Assembly: GCF_024506435.1 (NCBI RefSeq) | Contig: NZ_JANIET010000001.1 | Span: forward strand, 2,232,001-2,296,000 | Source of the DNA: Pantoea trifolii | GTDB taxonomy: Bacteria > Pseudomonadota > Gammaproteobacteria > Enterobacterales > Enterobacteriaceae | Length of the DNA: 64,000 bases | Reading direction: 5' to 3' | Part shown: positions 40,180 to 49,987 of the stretch, piece after piece | Layout of the letters: every line of letters begins with the position of its first letter | Position numbering within the stretch: the first letter of the stretch is position 1 | Notes under the pieces: generated by a model | The model's input: the letters and a program-made list of their open reading frames with translations, nothing else | What the model was told of the DNA's origin: nothing | The model's database searches: none | Program-made: the position numbers and the translations under genes

Positions 40180-42114
40180 ATGAATATATTCGATCACTAT
40201 CGTCAGCGTTATGAAGCTGCCAAGGATGAAGAGTTCTCATTGCAGGAATTCCTCGCCATCTGTAAACAGGATCGCAGTGCCTACGCCAACGCTGCAGAGC
40301 GACTATTAATGGCCATCGGTGAGCCGGTGATGGTTGACACTGCGCAAGAGCCACGCCTTTCCCGCATATTCTCCAACCGCGTCATGGGACGCTACCCTGC
40401 GTTCGAAGAGTTTTACGGTATGGAGGAAGCGATTGAGCAAATCGTCTCCTATTTGAAACACGCCGCGCAGGGTTTGGAGGAGAAGAAACAGATCCTTTAC
40501 TTACTGGGCCCAGTGGGCGGCGGTAAATCCTCGCTGGCGGAGCGCCTGAAAGCGCTGATGCAGCGTGTGCCAATTTATGTGCTGAGCGCCGACGGCGAAC
40601 GCAGCCCGGTAAACGATCATCCACTCTGCCTGTTTAACCCACAGGAAGATGCCAATATTCTGGAAAAAGAGTATGGCGTACCACGCCGCTACCTTGGCAC
40701 CATCATGTCGCCTTGGGCGGCAAAGCGCCTGCATGAGTTTGGCGGCGATATTACCCGCTTTAAAGTGGTGAAAGTGTGGCCGTCGATTCTTGAACAGGTG
40801 GCGATTGCCAAAACTGAACCGGGTGATGAGAACAATCAGGATATCTCTGCGCTGGTCGGTAAAGTTGATATCCGCAAACTGGAAAATCACGCACAAAACG
40901 ATCCTGATGCTTACGGCTATTCAGGTGCGTTATGCCGCGCGAACCAAGGTGTGATGGAATTCGTCGAGATGTTTAAAGCACCGATTAAAGTGCTGCATCC
41001 GCTGCTGACCGCCACGCAGGAAGGTAACTACAACGGTACCGAAGGGATCTCTGCCCTGCCGTTCAACGGCATCATCCTGGCACACTCCAACGAATCTGAA
41101 TGGGTCACCTTCCGAAATAACAAAAACAATGAGGCGTTCCTTGACCGTGTTTACATCGTCAAAGTGCCTTACTGCTTACGCGTTTCCGAAGAGATCAAGA
41201 TCTACAACAAACTGTTGGATCACAGTGAGTTGACCACAGCGCCGTGCGCACCGGGTACGTTAGAAACGCTGGCCCGCTTCTCCATTCTCTCGCGTTTGAA
41301 AGAGCCGGAAAACTCCAGCATCTACTCAAAAATGCGTGTTTATGATGGCGAGAGCCTAAAAGATACCGATCCAAAAGCAAAATCCTGGCAGGAATATCAC
41401 GATTACGCGGGCGTTGATGAGGGCATGAACGGCCTTTCTACCCGCTTTGCGTTTAAAATCCTGTCGCGCGTGTTCAACTTCGACCATGCCGAAGTGGCCG
41501 CCAACCCGGTACACCTGTTCTACGTACTGGAGCAGCAAATTGAGCGTGAGCAATTCCCGCAGGATCAAGCCGAGAAGTATCTGGAGCACCTGAAAGGCTA
41601 CCTGATTCCAAAATACGCCGAGTTTATTGGTAAAGAGATTCAGACCGCCTATCTGGAGTCCTACTCTGAATACGGTCAGAACATCTTTGATCGCTACGTC
41701 ACCTACGCTGATTTTTGGATCCAGGATCAAGAGTATCGCGATCCTGACACCGGACAGCTGTTTGACCGCGAATCGCTGAACGCTGAGCTGGAAAAGATTG
41801 AGAAACCTGCCGGGATCAGTAACCCGAAAGATTTCCGTAACGAGATTGTCAACTTTGTGCTGCGTGCCCGCGCGCAGAATAGTGGGCGCAATCCGAACTG
41901 GACCAGCTACGAAAAACTACGCACGGTCATCGAGAAGAAAATGTTCTCGAACACCGAAGAGTTGCTGCCGGTGATTTCTTTCAATACCAAAACCTCAACG
42001 GACGAGCAGAAAAAACACGATGATTTTGTCGATCGCATGATGGAAAAAGGCTATACCCGCAAGCAAGTACGTCTGCTGTGCGAATGGTATCTGCGCGTGC
42101 GTAAATCTTCATAA
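40180..42114 (+). CDS. yeaG: PrkA-type serine protein kinase YeaG
   Basis: The 644 residues equal E. coli YeaG. The N-terminal AAA-like domain has a P-loop at about residues 110-118 (GPVGGGKSSLAERL). The C-terminal PrkA kinase domain follows (from about residue 400). It is a cytoplasmic serine kinase linked to nitrogen starvation survival and stress. yeaH starts 91 bp downstream; the pair is a conserved operon. The SpoVR gene ycgB, a frequent genomic partner, lies 9.7 kb downstream. Confidence 0.97.
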   Translation: MNIFDHYRQRYEAAKDEEFSLQEFLAICKQDRSAYANAAERLLMAIGEPVMVDTAQEPRLSRIFSNRVMGRYPAFEEFYGMEEAIEQIVSYLKHAAQGLEEKKQILYLLGPVGGGKSSLAERLKALMQRVPIYVLSADGERSPVNDHPLCLFNPQEDANILEKEYGVPRRYLGTIMSPWAAKRLHEFGGDITRFKVVKVWPSILEQVAIAKTEPGDENNQDISALVGKVDIRKLENHAQNDPDAYGYSGALCRANQGVMEFVEMFKAPIKVLHPLLTATQEGNYNGTEGISALPFNGIILAHSNESEWVTFRNNKNNEAFLDRVYIVKVPYCLRVSEEIKIYNKLLDHSELTTAPCAPGTLETLARFSILSRLKEPENSSIYSKMRVYDGESLKDTDPKAKSWQEYHDYAGVDEGMNGLSTRFAFKILSRVFNFDHAEVAANPVHLFYVLEQQIEREQFPQDQAEKYLEHLKGYLIPKYAEFIGKEIQTAYLESYSEYGQNIFDRYVTYADFWIQDQEYRDPDTGQLFDRESLNAELEKIEKPAGISNPKDFRNEIVNFVLRARAQNSGRNPNWTSYEKLRTVIEKKMFSNTEELLPVISFNTKTSTDEQKKHDDFVDRMMEKGYTRKQVRLLCEWYLRVRKSS

Positions 42115-42156
42115 TCGTTATCTGTAAGCGTCGCGGCGCTTCGGTGCTGCAACAGG

Positions 42157-42176
42157 AGGCCGGGTTTTTCCGGCCT
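42157..42176 (+). terminator. Hairpin between yeaG and yeaH
   Basis: AGGCCGG and CCGGCCT form a 7-bp stem around GTTTTT. No T-tract follows, so it is probably a partial terminator or an mRNA processing site that lowers yeaH relative to yeaG. Confidence 0.5.
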
Positions 42177-42205
42177 AAGCTTGCAATGCAGTTTGGGGGA
42201 TTTTT

Positions 42206-43483
42206 ATGGCCTATTTTATCGATCGGCGTCTCAACGGTAAGAACAAAAGCGCCGTCAACCGGCAGCGCTTTCTGCGCCGTTATAAGGCGCAAATCAAGCA
42301 ATCGATCTCCGAGGCCATCAATAAGCGTTCGGTGACCGATGTCGAGAGCGGCGAATCGGTCTCGATTCCAATTGACGATATCAATGAGCCGAGTTTCCAT
42401 CAGGGGCGCGGCGGCAGTCGCCATCGCGTTCATCCCGGGAACGACCATTTCGTGCAAAACGATCGCATTGAACGTCCGCAAGGTGGTGGCGGCAGCGGCG
42501 GTAGCGGCCAAGGCAACGCCAGCCAGGACGGTGAAGGCCAGGATGAATTCGTCTTCCAGATTTCCAAAGATGAGTATCTCGATTTGCTGTTCGAAGATTT
42601 GGCGCTGCCAAACCTGCGCAAGAATCAGCATCGTCAATTGAACGAGTACAAGACCCATCGCGCCGGTTACACCGCAAACGGTACGCCGGCGAACATCAGC
42701 GTGGTGCGTTCTCTGCAGAACTCGCTGGCACGTCGTACGGCGATGACAGCGGGTAAACGCCGCATGCTAAACGAACTGGAAGCCACGTTAACCGAAGTGG
42801 AAAACAACGAACCGGCTCAGCTACTGGAAGAGGAGCGTTTACGCAAAGAGATCGCTGAGTTGCGCGCGCGCATCGATCGCGTGCCGTTTATCGATACTTT
42901 TGACCTGCGCTACAAAAACTTCGAGAAGCGGCCAGAACCCTCCAGCCAGGCCGTGATGTTCTGTTTGATGGACGTCTCAGGTTCGATGGATCAGGCCACC
43001 AAAGATATGGCGAAGCGTTTCTACATTCTGCTGTATCTGTTCCTGAGTCGTACTTATAAGAACGTCGACGTGGTTTACATTCGCCATCACACTCAGGCGA
43101 AGGAGGTCGACGAACAGGAGTTCTTCTACTCGCAGGAAACCGGCGGCACGATTGTCTCCAGTGCATTGAAGTTGATGGATGAAGTGGTTAAAGAGCGTTA
43201 TGACCCGTCACAGTGGAACATCTATGCGGCGCAAGCGTCGGATGGTGATAACTGGGCCGATGATTCACCGCTCTGCCACGAGATTTTAGCCAAGCATATT
43301 CTGCCGGTTGTGCGCTATTACAGCTACATCGAAATCACGCGCCGCGCGCACCAGACCTTGTGGCGTGAGTATGAGCATCTACAGGCGATGTTTGATAACT
43401 TCGCAATCCAGCATATTCGCGAGCCAGAAGACATCTACCCAGTATTTAGAGAACTTTTTCACAAGCAGGCTACAGAAGCCTAA
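42206..43483 (+). CDS. yeaH: YeaH, DUF444 / von Willebrand A-like protein (UPF0229)
   Basis: The 425-residue protein matches YeaH (E. coli 427). A basic N-terminus ([20 protein letters not shown]) and a Gly-rich linker ([13 protein letters not shown]) precede a charged helical middle. The C-terminal VWA-like domain has the MIDAS motif [12 protein letters not shown]. It works with the kinase YeaG; its molecular role is unknown. It ends just before a strong terminator. Confidence 0.96.
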   Translation: MAYFIDRRLNGKNKSAVNRQRFLRRYKAQIKQSISEAINKRSVTDVESGESVSIPIDDINEPSFHQGRGGSRHRVHPGNDHFVQNDRIERPQGGGGSGGSGQGNASQDGEGQDEFVFQISKDEYLDLLFEDLALPNLRKNQHRQLNEYKTHRAGYTANGTPANISVVRSLQNSLARRTAMTAGKRRMLNELEATLTEVENNEPAQLLEEERLRKEIAELRARIDRVPFIDTFDLRYKNFEKRPEPSSQAVMFCLMDVSGSMDQATKDMAKRFYILLYLFLSRTYKNVDVVYIRHHTQAKEVDEQEFFYSQETGGTIVSSALKLMDEVVKERYDPSQWNIYAAQASDGDNWADDSPLCHEILAKHILPVVRYYSYIEITRRAHQTLWREYEHLQAMFDNFAIQHIREPEDIYPVFRELFHKQATEA

Positions 43484-43489
43484 GTCTTT

Positions 43490-43516
43490 AAGCCGGTCAC
43501 TGACCGGCTTTTTCTT
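43490..43516 (+). terminator. yeaH terminator
   Basis: AAGCCGGTCA and TGACCGGCTT form a perfect 10-bp stem with a one-base centre, followed by TTTTCTTT. Confidence 0.92.
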
Positions 43517-43713
43517 TGCAGCAGCCCCGCTCACTTCCCGCCATTTCTTGTTGTTTTTTCATACAAATTTAGCTGTATATGGGATACGCCCCCACAGAAT
43601 GAAAAAATGTGCAATTAAGCGCTGACAAGCTATTGATAAGGCATTATCTTTCCACCTTGTCTGTGTGAATCCCCCGCAGTTTGTCTTTTTTGCCCCGCCG
43701 CAGGAGAACGCCG

Positions 43714-45441
43714 TTGAATACCAGCATGATTTACAGTGTGTTTATTATTGGGTCCGTGCTGGTAGCAGCAAGTATTTTACTCAGTTCCTTTTCCTCGCGC
43801 CTTGGCATTCCGATTCTGGTGATCTTCCTCGCGCTTGGCATGTTGGCCGGCATTGATGGTATTGGTGGCATCGCGTTTGATAACTATCCGGTTGCCTATC
43901 TGGTCTCAAACCTGGCGTTAGCCATCATCTTGCTGGATGGCGGTATGCGCACCAAAGCGACCTCGCTAAAAGTGGCGCTCGGCCCGGCGTTATCGCTGGC
44001 GACGGTCGGGGTGATGATCACCGCAGGTTTAACCGGCGTTGCCGCAGCCTGGTTGTTTAAACTCGACCTGATGCAGGGCTTCCTGATTGGCGCGATTATC
44101 GGTTCCACCGATGCCGCCGCTGTATTTTCGTTGCTGGGTGATAAAGGCCTCAACGAACGTGTCAGCTCCACGCTGGAGATTGAATCTGGCAGCAACGACC
44201 CGATGGCGGTGTTTCTCACCATCACGCTGATCGACATGATTCAGCAAGGCCAGTCAGGTTTGAGCTGGATGTTCGTGGTGCATCTGGTGCAGCAGTTTGG
44301 TCTCGGCATTGTATTAGGTCTTGGCGGCGGCTGGGCGCTGCAGCAATTGATTAACCGCATCAATCTTGCACAAGGTTTGTATCCCTTGCTGGCGCTAAGC
44401 GGCGGCATCATCGTGTTTGCGCTGACCACCGTGATGGAAGGCAGCGGTATTCTGGCGGTGTATCTTTGTGGCTTCCTGCTGGGCAACAGCCCGATTCGCA
44501 ACCGCCACGGTATTTTGCAAACCTTTGACGGCATGGCATGGCTGAGCCAAATCGGCATGTTTATTGTGCTGGGTTTGCTGGTGACGCCGTCCGATTTGTG
44601 GCATATCGCGGTGCCGGCGATGATTCTGTCGCTGTGGTTGATTCTGGTAGCGCGCCCGCTGTCAATTCTGGTTGGCCTGTTGCCATTTAAGGGCTTTACC
44701 GGACGTGAACGCATCTTCATCAGTTGGGTGGGCTTACGTGGCGCAGTGCCGATCATCCTCGCCGTCTTCCCGATGATGGCCGGGCTGGAAAACGCCAAGC
44801 TCTACTTCAACATCGCCTTCTTTGTGGTGCTGGTATCGCTGATGCTGCAAGGTACGTCGCTGGGCTATGCCGCCAAACGTGCCAAAGTGGTGGTGCCGCC
44901 AACCGCCTCGCCAATTAGCCGGGTGGGACTGGATATCCATCCGGAGAATCCGTGGGAGCAATTCATTTACCAGTTGGGCGCAGACAAGTGGTGCGTTGGC
45001 GCGGCGCTGCGTGATTTGCAGATGCCTCGCGAAACCCGCATCGCCGCCCTGTTCCGTGACAACGTGTTGATGCACCCCAATGGCAACACGCGTCTGAAGG
45101 AAGGCGATGTGCTGTGTGTGATTGGCCGGGAACGCGATCTCCCCGCATTGGGTAAAATGTTCAGCCAATCGCCGCCCGTCTCGCTCGATCAACGCTTCTT
45201 CGGCGACTTTATCCTTGATGCCGAGGCACGTTTGAAAGATGTGGCGCAAATTTATGGCCTTGAGCTGGATGAACAAACCAACGATCAGCAGTCGTTAGGA
45301 CAGCTGGTGATGAGTTTGCTGGGCAGTACGCCGGTGGTTGGCGATCAGGTGGAATGGAACCAGTTAACCTGGACGGTGGCAGAAAAAGAAGACAATCAAA
45401 TCGTGAAAATTGGCGTACGCGTAATGGAAGACAAGGAATAA
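43714..45441 (+). CDS. cvrA: Potassium/proton antiporter CvrA (NhaP2 family)
   Basis: The 575-residue protein matches CvrA (E. coli 578). About twelve membrane helices (residues 5-390) form a CPA1-type antiporter with the ion-binding region [15 protein letters not shown] and ESGSNDP. A cytoplasmic RCK-C-like regulatory domain follows (about 400-575). I place the start at the TTG at 43714, which has CAGGAG at good spacing and aligns exactly with the E. coli N-terminus. An ATG four codons later is an alternative. In E. coli cvrA is not next to yeaH. Confidence 0.94.
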   Translation: MNTSMIYSVFIIGSVLVAASILLSSFSSRLGIPILVIFLALGMLAGIDGIGGIAFDNYPVAYLVSNLALAIILLDGGMRTKATSLKVALGPALSLATVGVMITAGLTGVAAAWLFKLDLMQGFLIGAIIGSTDAAAVFSLLGDKGLNERVSSTLEIESGSNDPMAVFLTITLIDMIQQGQSGLSWMFVVHLVQQFGLGIVLGLGGGWALQQLINRINLAQGLYPLLALSGGIIVFALTTVMEGSGILAVYLCGFLLGNSPIRNRHGILQTFDGMAWLSQIGMFIVLGLLVTPSDLWHIAVPAMILSLWLILVARPLSILVGLLPFKGFTGRERIFISWVGLRGAVPIILAVFPMMAGLENAKLYFNIAFFVVLVSLMLQGTSLGYAAKRAKVVVPPTASPISRVGLDIHPENPWEQFIYQLGADKWCVGAALRDLQMPRETRIAALFRDNVLMHPNGNTRLKEGDVLCVIGRERDLPALGKMFSQSPPVSLDQRFFGDFILDAEARLKDVAQIYGLELDEQTNDQQSLGQLVMSLLGSTPVVGDQVEWNQLTWTVAEKEDNQIVKIGVRVMEDKE

Positions 45442-45519
45442 TCCGAGGCCATTTTCGCTCGTAAACTGCGCGTGAACGACTATGCTCACTATTCAACCCA
45501 GTTAATACGGGAGAATGTA

Positions 45520-45753
45520 ATGGGACACGTGGTAAAGATTGGTCGTTATGAAATTGTTGATGCAGAGTTCAATACTGACAATGGCGACACTGTGAGTATT
45601 CCCTGCCATACCAATCCCGGCCTGAGTGACCAACTCGACGGCTGGGATGTGGATACCAGTGTACCGGCATGGATTGATGAAGAGGCTGTCGATTTACAAA
45701 TCGGACACTACGACAAGCAGCAGGATCTTTGGGTACTGAAAAAACCTGCCTGA
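45520..45753 (+). CDS. Small acidic protein of unknown function, 77 residues
   Basis: The ATG at 45520 is preceded by GGGAGAATGTA, a good ribosome site. The protein (MGHVVKIGRYEIVDAEFNTD...) is acidic and soluble, with PCHTNPGLSDQLDGWDVDT in the middle and LWVLKKPA at the end. There are no membrane segments or signal peptide. I do not recognise a family. It lies 78 bp after cvrA on the same strand and is followed by a hairpin at 45764-45785, so it may be a single-gene unit or ride on the cvrA transcript. Confidence 0.75.
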   Translation: MGHVVKIGRYEIVDAEFNTDNGDTVSIPCHTNPGLSDQLDGWDVDTSVPAWIDEEAVDLQIGHYDKQQDLWVLKKPA

Positions 45754-45962
45754 CTGGCTGGCGCCGCCATTGATGGAAATGGCGGTCATTCCGAAAAGCC
45801 GTCTTAAAATGAAGCGTTATTTCCGCGATTAATTAACTTTAAACATTATTTTTCAAATAGATAGCCAATTATTTCTTGAGTCATTTTTTTCCTTTTCAGA
45901 CTATTTCCATATTAACTCTGTCAAATAACTCCTGCATACTCTTAAACGTTGCTGCAGCTTTT

Positions 45963-45978
45963 CGTGACGTGCATCACG
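45963..45978 (+). promoter_or_regulatory. CRP-like palindrome upstream of the WbaP-type gene
   Basis: CGTGA-CGTGCA-TCACG is a symmetric site with the GTGA-N6-TCAC core of CRP operators. It lies about 155 bases before the start codon. Confidence 0.5.
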
Positions 45979-46033
45979 TCTCAAACGGTCCTTTCCTTGC
46001 AGCGCTTATGGCAGCACAGACTTATAAATCGCT

Positions 46034-46050
46034 GAAAGAATTATTCTTTC
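46034..46050 (+). repeat. Inverted repeat upstream of the WbaP-type gene, Rcs-box-like
   Basis: GAAAGAAT and ATTCTTTC are perfect 8-base arms separated by one T. The arms recall the RcsAB box (TAAGAATATTCCTA) but with one extra central base, so the match is imperfect. It lies 80-97 bases before the start codon. Confidence 0.4.
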
Positions 46051-46130
46051 TGCTTTTCAGCGGATCACTCCTGAGCGCGTACTTGATTCTGGTCAGGCCA
46101 TCTTTTACTTAAGAAAAGAGAGCAGGTTTT

Positions 46131-47597
46131 ATGGCAAGTACTTTGATAATGAATGATGCAACCCGCTCGTGGAGCGGACTGCGCAAAAACCTCATCGCAA
46201 AAGTCGCACTTAGTTTCTCCGATTTAATAGCGTTAAATCTGGCATTGTTTTTATCTGCCGCCACCGTTCAAGGTATTTGGGGCGAACTGGATACGTTTAT
46301 TCCGCCTCAGCAGATTGAATATCGGTTTATTGCCCAATTTAGCCTTTCTATTCTTTGCACCGCCTGGTTCTGGGTGCGTATGCGTCACTACACCTATCGC
46401 AAACCGTTTTGGTTTGAATTGAAAGAAGTGATTAAAACCCTGTTCGTTTTTTCTCTGCTTGATCTGGCATTGATTGCCTTTTCAAAATGGGACTTCTCGC
46501 GCATGGTTTGGGTGTTCAGCTGGACTTACGCCCTGCTGCTGCTGCCGCTGATGCGTGCCGTGGTAAAACGCGCGATCAACCGTGCAGGTCAGTGGCAGAA
46601 GGAAACCATCATTATTGGTTCCGGTAAAAACGCCATGGAAGCCTATGCTGCGCTGCAGAGCGAAGAGATCCTGGGTTACAACGTGCAGGCGTTCATTTCA
46701 CTGGACGATGACCAACAGCACGAAAAAGTGAATGGTGTGCCGGTGATCACCTGGAAAGACATCAACTGGCAAACCATGGACCGTGACAACACGCAATTTA
46801 TCGTCGCCACCGAATTTGAGCAGCAAGTGGTGCGCGATAAATGGCTGAAGTTCCTGTCCAAAATGAAGTGCCGTTCGATTTCCGTGATCCCAACGCTGCG
46901 CGGCGTACCGCTGTATGGCACCGACATGTCATTCATCTTTAGCCATGAAGTGATGATCCTGCGCGTCAGCAACAATCTGGCAAAACGCTCTTCACGCTTC
47001 CTGAAACGCACCTTTGATATTGTGGTGGCATCCATGCTGCTGCTGTTCCTCGGTCCGGTATTTGGTCTGTTGTGTGCGATGGTGAAACGTGACGGCGGCA
47101 ATGCGATTTATGGTCATGAACGCGTTGGACAGGATGGCGTTAAGTTTAAGTGCCTGAAGTTCCGCTCGATGGTGACCAACTCGCAGGAAGTGTTGCAAAA
47201 TCTGCTGGCGACCAGCGAGGAAGCGCGCGCTGAATGGGATCGTGATTTCAAACTGAAAAACGATCCGCGCGTGACCAAAATTGGTAACTTCCTGCGCAAA
47301 ACCAGCCTTGATGAGCTGCCACAGTTGTGGAACGTGATTCGCGGCGAAATGAGTCTGGTCGGTCCGCGTCCGGTGATTGAAGCGGAACTGGAACGTTATG
47401 CCGGTGATGTGGATTACTACCTGATGGCGAAACCGGGCATGACCGGCTTGTGGCAGGTCAGCGGCCGTAACGACATCGACTACGATACGCGCGTTTACTT
47501 CGATTCCTGGTACGTAAAAAACTGGGCATTGTGGACTGACATTGCGATTCTGTTCAAAACCGCTGGCGTAGTGGTCCGTCGCGACGGTGCTTACTAA
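46131..47597 (+). CDS. wbaP: Undecaprenyl-phosphate hexose-1-phosphate transferase (WbaP/AmsG type)
   Basis: The 488-residue polyprenyl-phosphate sugar-1-P transferase has four N-terminal membrane helices (about 20-150), a central nucleotide-binding-like domain (IIGSGKNAMEAYAAL), a fifth membrane segment near 310, and the catalytic C-terminal domain (KCLKFRSM, DELPQLWNVIRGEMSLVGPRP). The ending SWYVKNWALWTDIAILFKTA and terminal RRDGAY match WbaP and Erwinia AmsG, which load galactose-1-phosphate on undecaprenyl phosphate. Glucose specificity (WcaJ) is possible. It is alone, away from any glycosyltransferase cluster. It likely initiates an exopolysaccharide repeat unit. Confidence 0.88.
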   Translation: MASTLIMNDATRSWSGLRKNLIAKVALSFSDLIALNLALFLSAATVQGIWGELDTFIPPQQIEYRFIAQFSLSILCTAWFWVRMRHYTYRKPFWFELKEVIKTLFVFSLLDLALIAFSKWDFSRMVWVFSWTYALLLLPLMRAVVKRAINRAGQWQKETIIIGSGKNAMEAYAALQSEEILGYNVQAFISLDDDQQHEKVNGVPVITWKDINWQTMDRDNTQFIVATEFEQQVVRDKWLKFLSKMKCRSISVIPTLRGVPLYGTDMSFIFSHEVMILRVSNNLAKRSSRFLKRTFDIVVASMLLLFLGPVFGLLCAMVKRDGGNAIYGHERVGQDGVKFKCLKFRSMVTNSQEVLQNLLATSEEARAEWDRDFKLKNDPRVTKIGNFLRKTSLDELPQLWNVIRGEMSLVGPRPVIEAELERYAGDVDYYLMAKPGMTGLWQVSGRNDIDYDTRVYFDSWYVKNWALWTDIAILFKTAGVVVRRDGAY

Positions 47598-47607
47598 TAC
47601 CCTCGAG

Positions 47608-47644
47608 GCGATGCCTGCGCACTTCGGCAGGCATCGCTTTTTTA
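47608..47644 (+). terminator. Terminator of the WbaP-type gene
   Basis: GCGATGCCTGC (47608-47618) and GCAGGCATCGC (47627-47637) form a perfect 11-bp stem, followed by TTTTTT. Confidence 0.93.
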
Positions 47645-47709
47645 TCCCTTTCTTTTTCCCCTCAGAGTCATTACCCTTCCGGATTGTTTAACAGGTCGTT
47701 CGGTTCGTA

Positions 47710-48903
47710 ATGCAAAAATTCACCTTAATTCTTCTTAGCCTGGTGCTGCTGGCGCCGCTGGGCATTGATCTTTACCTCCCTACATTGCCGCAAATCGCCG
47801 AAGGTCTTAACAGCCCGGTGAGCCTTATCCAGATCACGATTCCCCTGTTTTTATTGGTGATGGGCATCGGTCAACTGATTACCGGTCCGCTGGTGGATAA
47901 CTTTGGTCGCAAGCCGATCGCATTGATTGGACTGGCGCTTTATATCGTTGGCAGCGCGATTGCCGCCACCAGCACGCTGTGGCCGGTGTTCTTCCTTGCG
48001 CGCATCATTCAGGGCTGCGCCGTGTGCTGTACAGCGGTGGTGGCATTCAGTGGCGTGCGCGATCGTCTCAGTGGCGAAGATGCCGCACGCGCTTACGGCT
48101 TTCTCAATGGTGCGCTGAATATCGTACCTGCGCTGGCACCGCTGCTTGGCGGAATTCTGGCTGAAGCCTACGGCTGGCGTATGCCGTTCTGGTTCCTGTG
48201 TGGCTATGCGGTGGTGATCGGCTTGATCGTGATGCTGTGGCTGCCAGAAACGCGTCCAGCAGACACATTGCGCGTGAAAGGTTTACCGCTGGCGCAGTAC
48301 GCTGCCATCGCCCGTGAACCGCGCTTCCTTGCCTTTGCTTTTGCCAATGCCGGCGCGCTGGGCATGGTGCTGACCTATGTGTCGCTAGCGCCACACGTGC
48401 TGATGACCGAAGGCGGCCTGACGCCGCTACAATTCTCCTTTGCCTTTGGCGCCAATGGTTTTTGGATCATGCTGGTTAGCGCTTTCGTGAACAAAACCAT
48501 TCGCAAAGCGGGACGTCCATTCTGTCTGGCGATGGGTTTCGCCACCATGTTGATCGGCGCGATTCTGTTGATGATGGGCACCACGCTATTACCGGCAGCG
48601 TGGCAAAACCATTGGTCGCTGTATATGATTCCCGTGGCGGTTTCCGTTGCTGGTCTGGCGTTCACGGTTGGTCCTGCCACCAGCTACGCGCTGGAGCCGT
48701 ATCAGCAGCAAGCGGGCGTGGCCTCAGCACTGCAGGGATTTATTCAGATGGCGTGTGGTGCGGGTGGCAGCATGGCAATCGTGGCATTACCTGTTGCGGA
48801 AAAATCATCACTGGCACTGATGATGCTGCTGGGTGCAGCGCTGGCCATGATCGCCTGGCGCTGCAGCAAGAAGATGCACGGTCGTGTGACCGCGCTTAAA
48901 TAA
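47710..48903 (+). CDS. Bcr/CflA-type MFS multidrug transporter
   Basis: The 397-residue protein has twelve predicted membrane helices and the MFS loop motif [16 protein letters not shown] between helices 2 and 3. [15 protein letters not shown] in helix 1 and [16 protein letters not shown] in helix 5 are typical of the Bcr/CflA drug:H+ antiporters. The substrate cannot be told from sequence. Its 3' end overlaps the convergent dadX by eight bases. No close counterpart lies beside dadX in E. coli, so this is probably a lineage-specific insertion. Confidence 0.88.
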   Translation: MQKFTLILLSLVLLAPLGIDLYLPTLPQIAEGLNSPVSLIQITIPLFLLVMGIGQLITGPLVDNFGRKPIALIGLALYIVGSAIAATSTLWPVFFLARIIQGCAVCCTAVVAFSGVRDRLSGEDAARAYGFLNGALNIVPALAPLLGGILAEAYGWRMPFWFLCGYAVVIGLIVMLWLPETRPADTLRVKGLPLAQYAAIAREPRFLAFAFANAGALGMVLTYVSLAPHVLMTEGGLTPLQFSFAFGANGFWIMLVSAFVNKTIRKAGRPFCLAMGFATMLIGAILLMMGTTLLPAAWQNHWSLYMIPVAVSVAGLAFTVGPATSYALEPYQQQAGVASALQGFIQMACGAGGSMAIVALPVAEKSSLALMMLLGAALAMIAWRCSKKMHGRVTALK

Positions 48904-49966
48904 CCTCAACCGGTACGCGTGGCGCGAGCGCACACATCAGCTCGTAGCCCACCGTCCCGGCGGCTTTTGCCACCTCATCGATCTTCACCTGATTGCCCCA
49001 CAGCTCAACCTTCGAACCGATGCCAGCCTGCGGGCAAGGTTCCAAATCGATCATCATCATGTCCATGGAGATGGCGCCGAGCGTTTGCGTGCGGATGCCA
49101 TCTACGCTGACTGGCGTGCCGGTTGGCGCATGACGCGGATAACCATCGGCGTATCCGCAGGCGACAATACCAATGCGCTGCGCGCCACTGGCGTGATAGC
49201 GATAACCGTAACCCACGCCGTCACCGGCGTTCAGCTGCTGCACGCCAATGATTTCGCTGCTGAGCGTCATCACCGGTTGCAATCCGGTGCTGGCGATATC
49301 CTGCCAGTCGCCGCTCGGTGACGCGCCATAGAGAATGATGCCGGGACGCACCCAGTCAAAATGCGCTTCAGGATGCCACAGCGTAGCCGCTGAGTTAGAC
49401 AGGGAACGCGGACAACTGAGCCCTTCCGCCGCCCGTTCGACGCATTTCATCGGCTCAACCAGACCTTGCGGATTCTCTGCATCGGCAAAGTGCGCCATCA
49501 ACGTCATTTCACCGACGTTCGGCAAAGCACGCAGTTTTTGCCACGCCGCATACGCCTGCTCAGGTCGAAAACCAAGTCGGTTCATGCCGCTGTTGACTTT
49601 GAGGTAAACATCGACCGGTGCCGACAGCTGCGCTTTTGCCAGCGCCTGAATCTGCCAGTTGCTGTGTACGCTGGTGGTGAGACGATAGCGATCGATCAGC
49701 GCTAAATCGTCAGCATGGAAGAAGCCTTCCAGCAGCAGGATCGGCTTTTTCCAGCCCTGCTCGCGCAGCAAGATCGCCTCTTCCATATTCAGCAGCGCAA
49801 AGCCGTCGGTTTCGGCCAGACTTTGCCACACGCGGGCCACACCGTGACCATACGCATTGGCTTTCACCACCGACCAGACGCGTGATTGCGGTGCTGCCTG
49901 GCGTACGACAGCCAAATTATGACGCAGTGCCTGTTGATTGATGGTGGCACCGGTTGGACGTGACAT
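48896..49966 (-). CDS. dadX: Catabolic alanine racemase DadX
   Basis: The 356 residues equal E. coli DadX. The PLP-binding Lys35 lies in [15 protein letters not shown] and the catalytic Tyr region in [12 protein letters not shown]. It interconverts L- and D-alanine, feeding DadA. It lies 21 bp after dadA on the same strand, which points to the catabolic racemase and not Alr. It ends inside the tail of the MFS gene. Confidence 0.95.
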   Translation of the reverse strand: MSRPTGATINQQALRHNLAVVRQAAPQSRVWSVVKANAYGHGVARVWQSLAETDGFALLNMEEAILLREQGWKKPILLLEGFFHADDLALIDRYRLTTSVHSNWQIQALAKAQLSAPVDVYLKVNSGMNRLGFRPEQAYAAWQKLRALPNVGEMTLMAHFADAENPQGLVEPMKCVERAAEGLSCPRSLSNSAATLWHPEAHFDWVRPGIILYGASPSGDWQDIASTGLQPVMTLSSEIIGVQQLNAGDGVGYGYRYHASGAQRIGIVACGYADGYPRHAPTGTPVSVDGIRTQTLGAISMDMMMIDLEPCPQAGIGSKVELWGNQVKIDEVAKAAGTVGYELMCALAPRVPVEVI

Positions 49967-49987
49967 GCTTTTACTCTCCCTGAGGTC

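Larger units (their letters stand above)
45754..46130 (+). promoter_or_regulatory. Control region of the WbaP-type gene
   Basis: These 377 bp hold a hairpin at 45764-45785 (CCGCCATT/AATGGCGG), a CRP-like palindrome at 45963-45978 and a perfect inverted repeat GAAAGAAT-T-ATTCTTTC at 46034-46050. A 78-codon frame at 45876-46112 lacks a ribosome site and is not called. The length and the sites suggest a regulated promoter for the sugar-phosphate transferase gene. Confidence 0.5.

Noticed and set aside
45876-46112. A 78-codon frame upstream of the WbaP-type gene
   Set aside because: There is no ribosome site, the N-terminus is not protein-like, and it overlaps likely regulatory sites. A hydrophobic end keeps a small doubt.
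48896-48903. Overlap of the MFS gene and dadX considered as a frame error
   Set aside because: Both proteins have their normal length; it is a convergent eight-base overlap of the ends.
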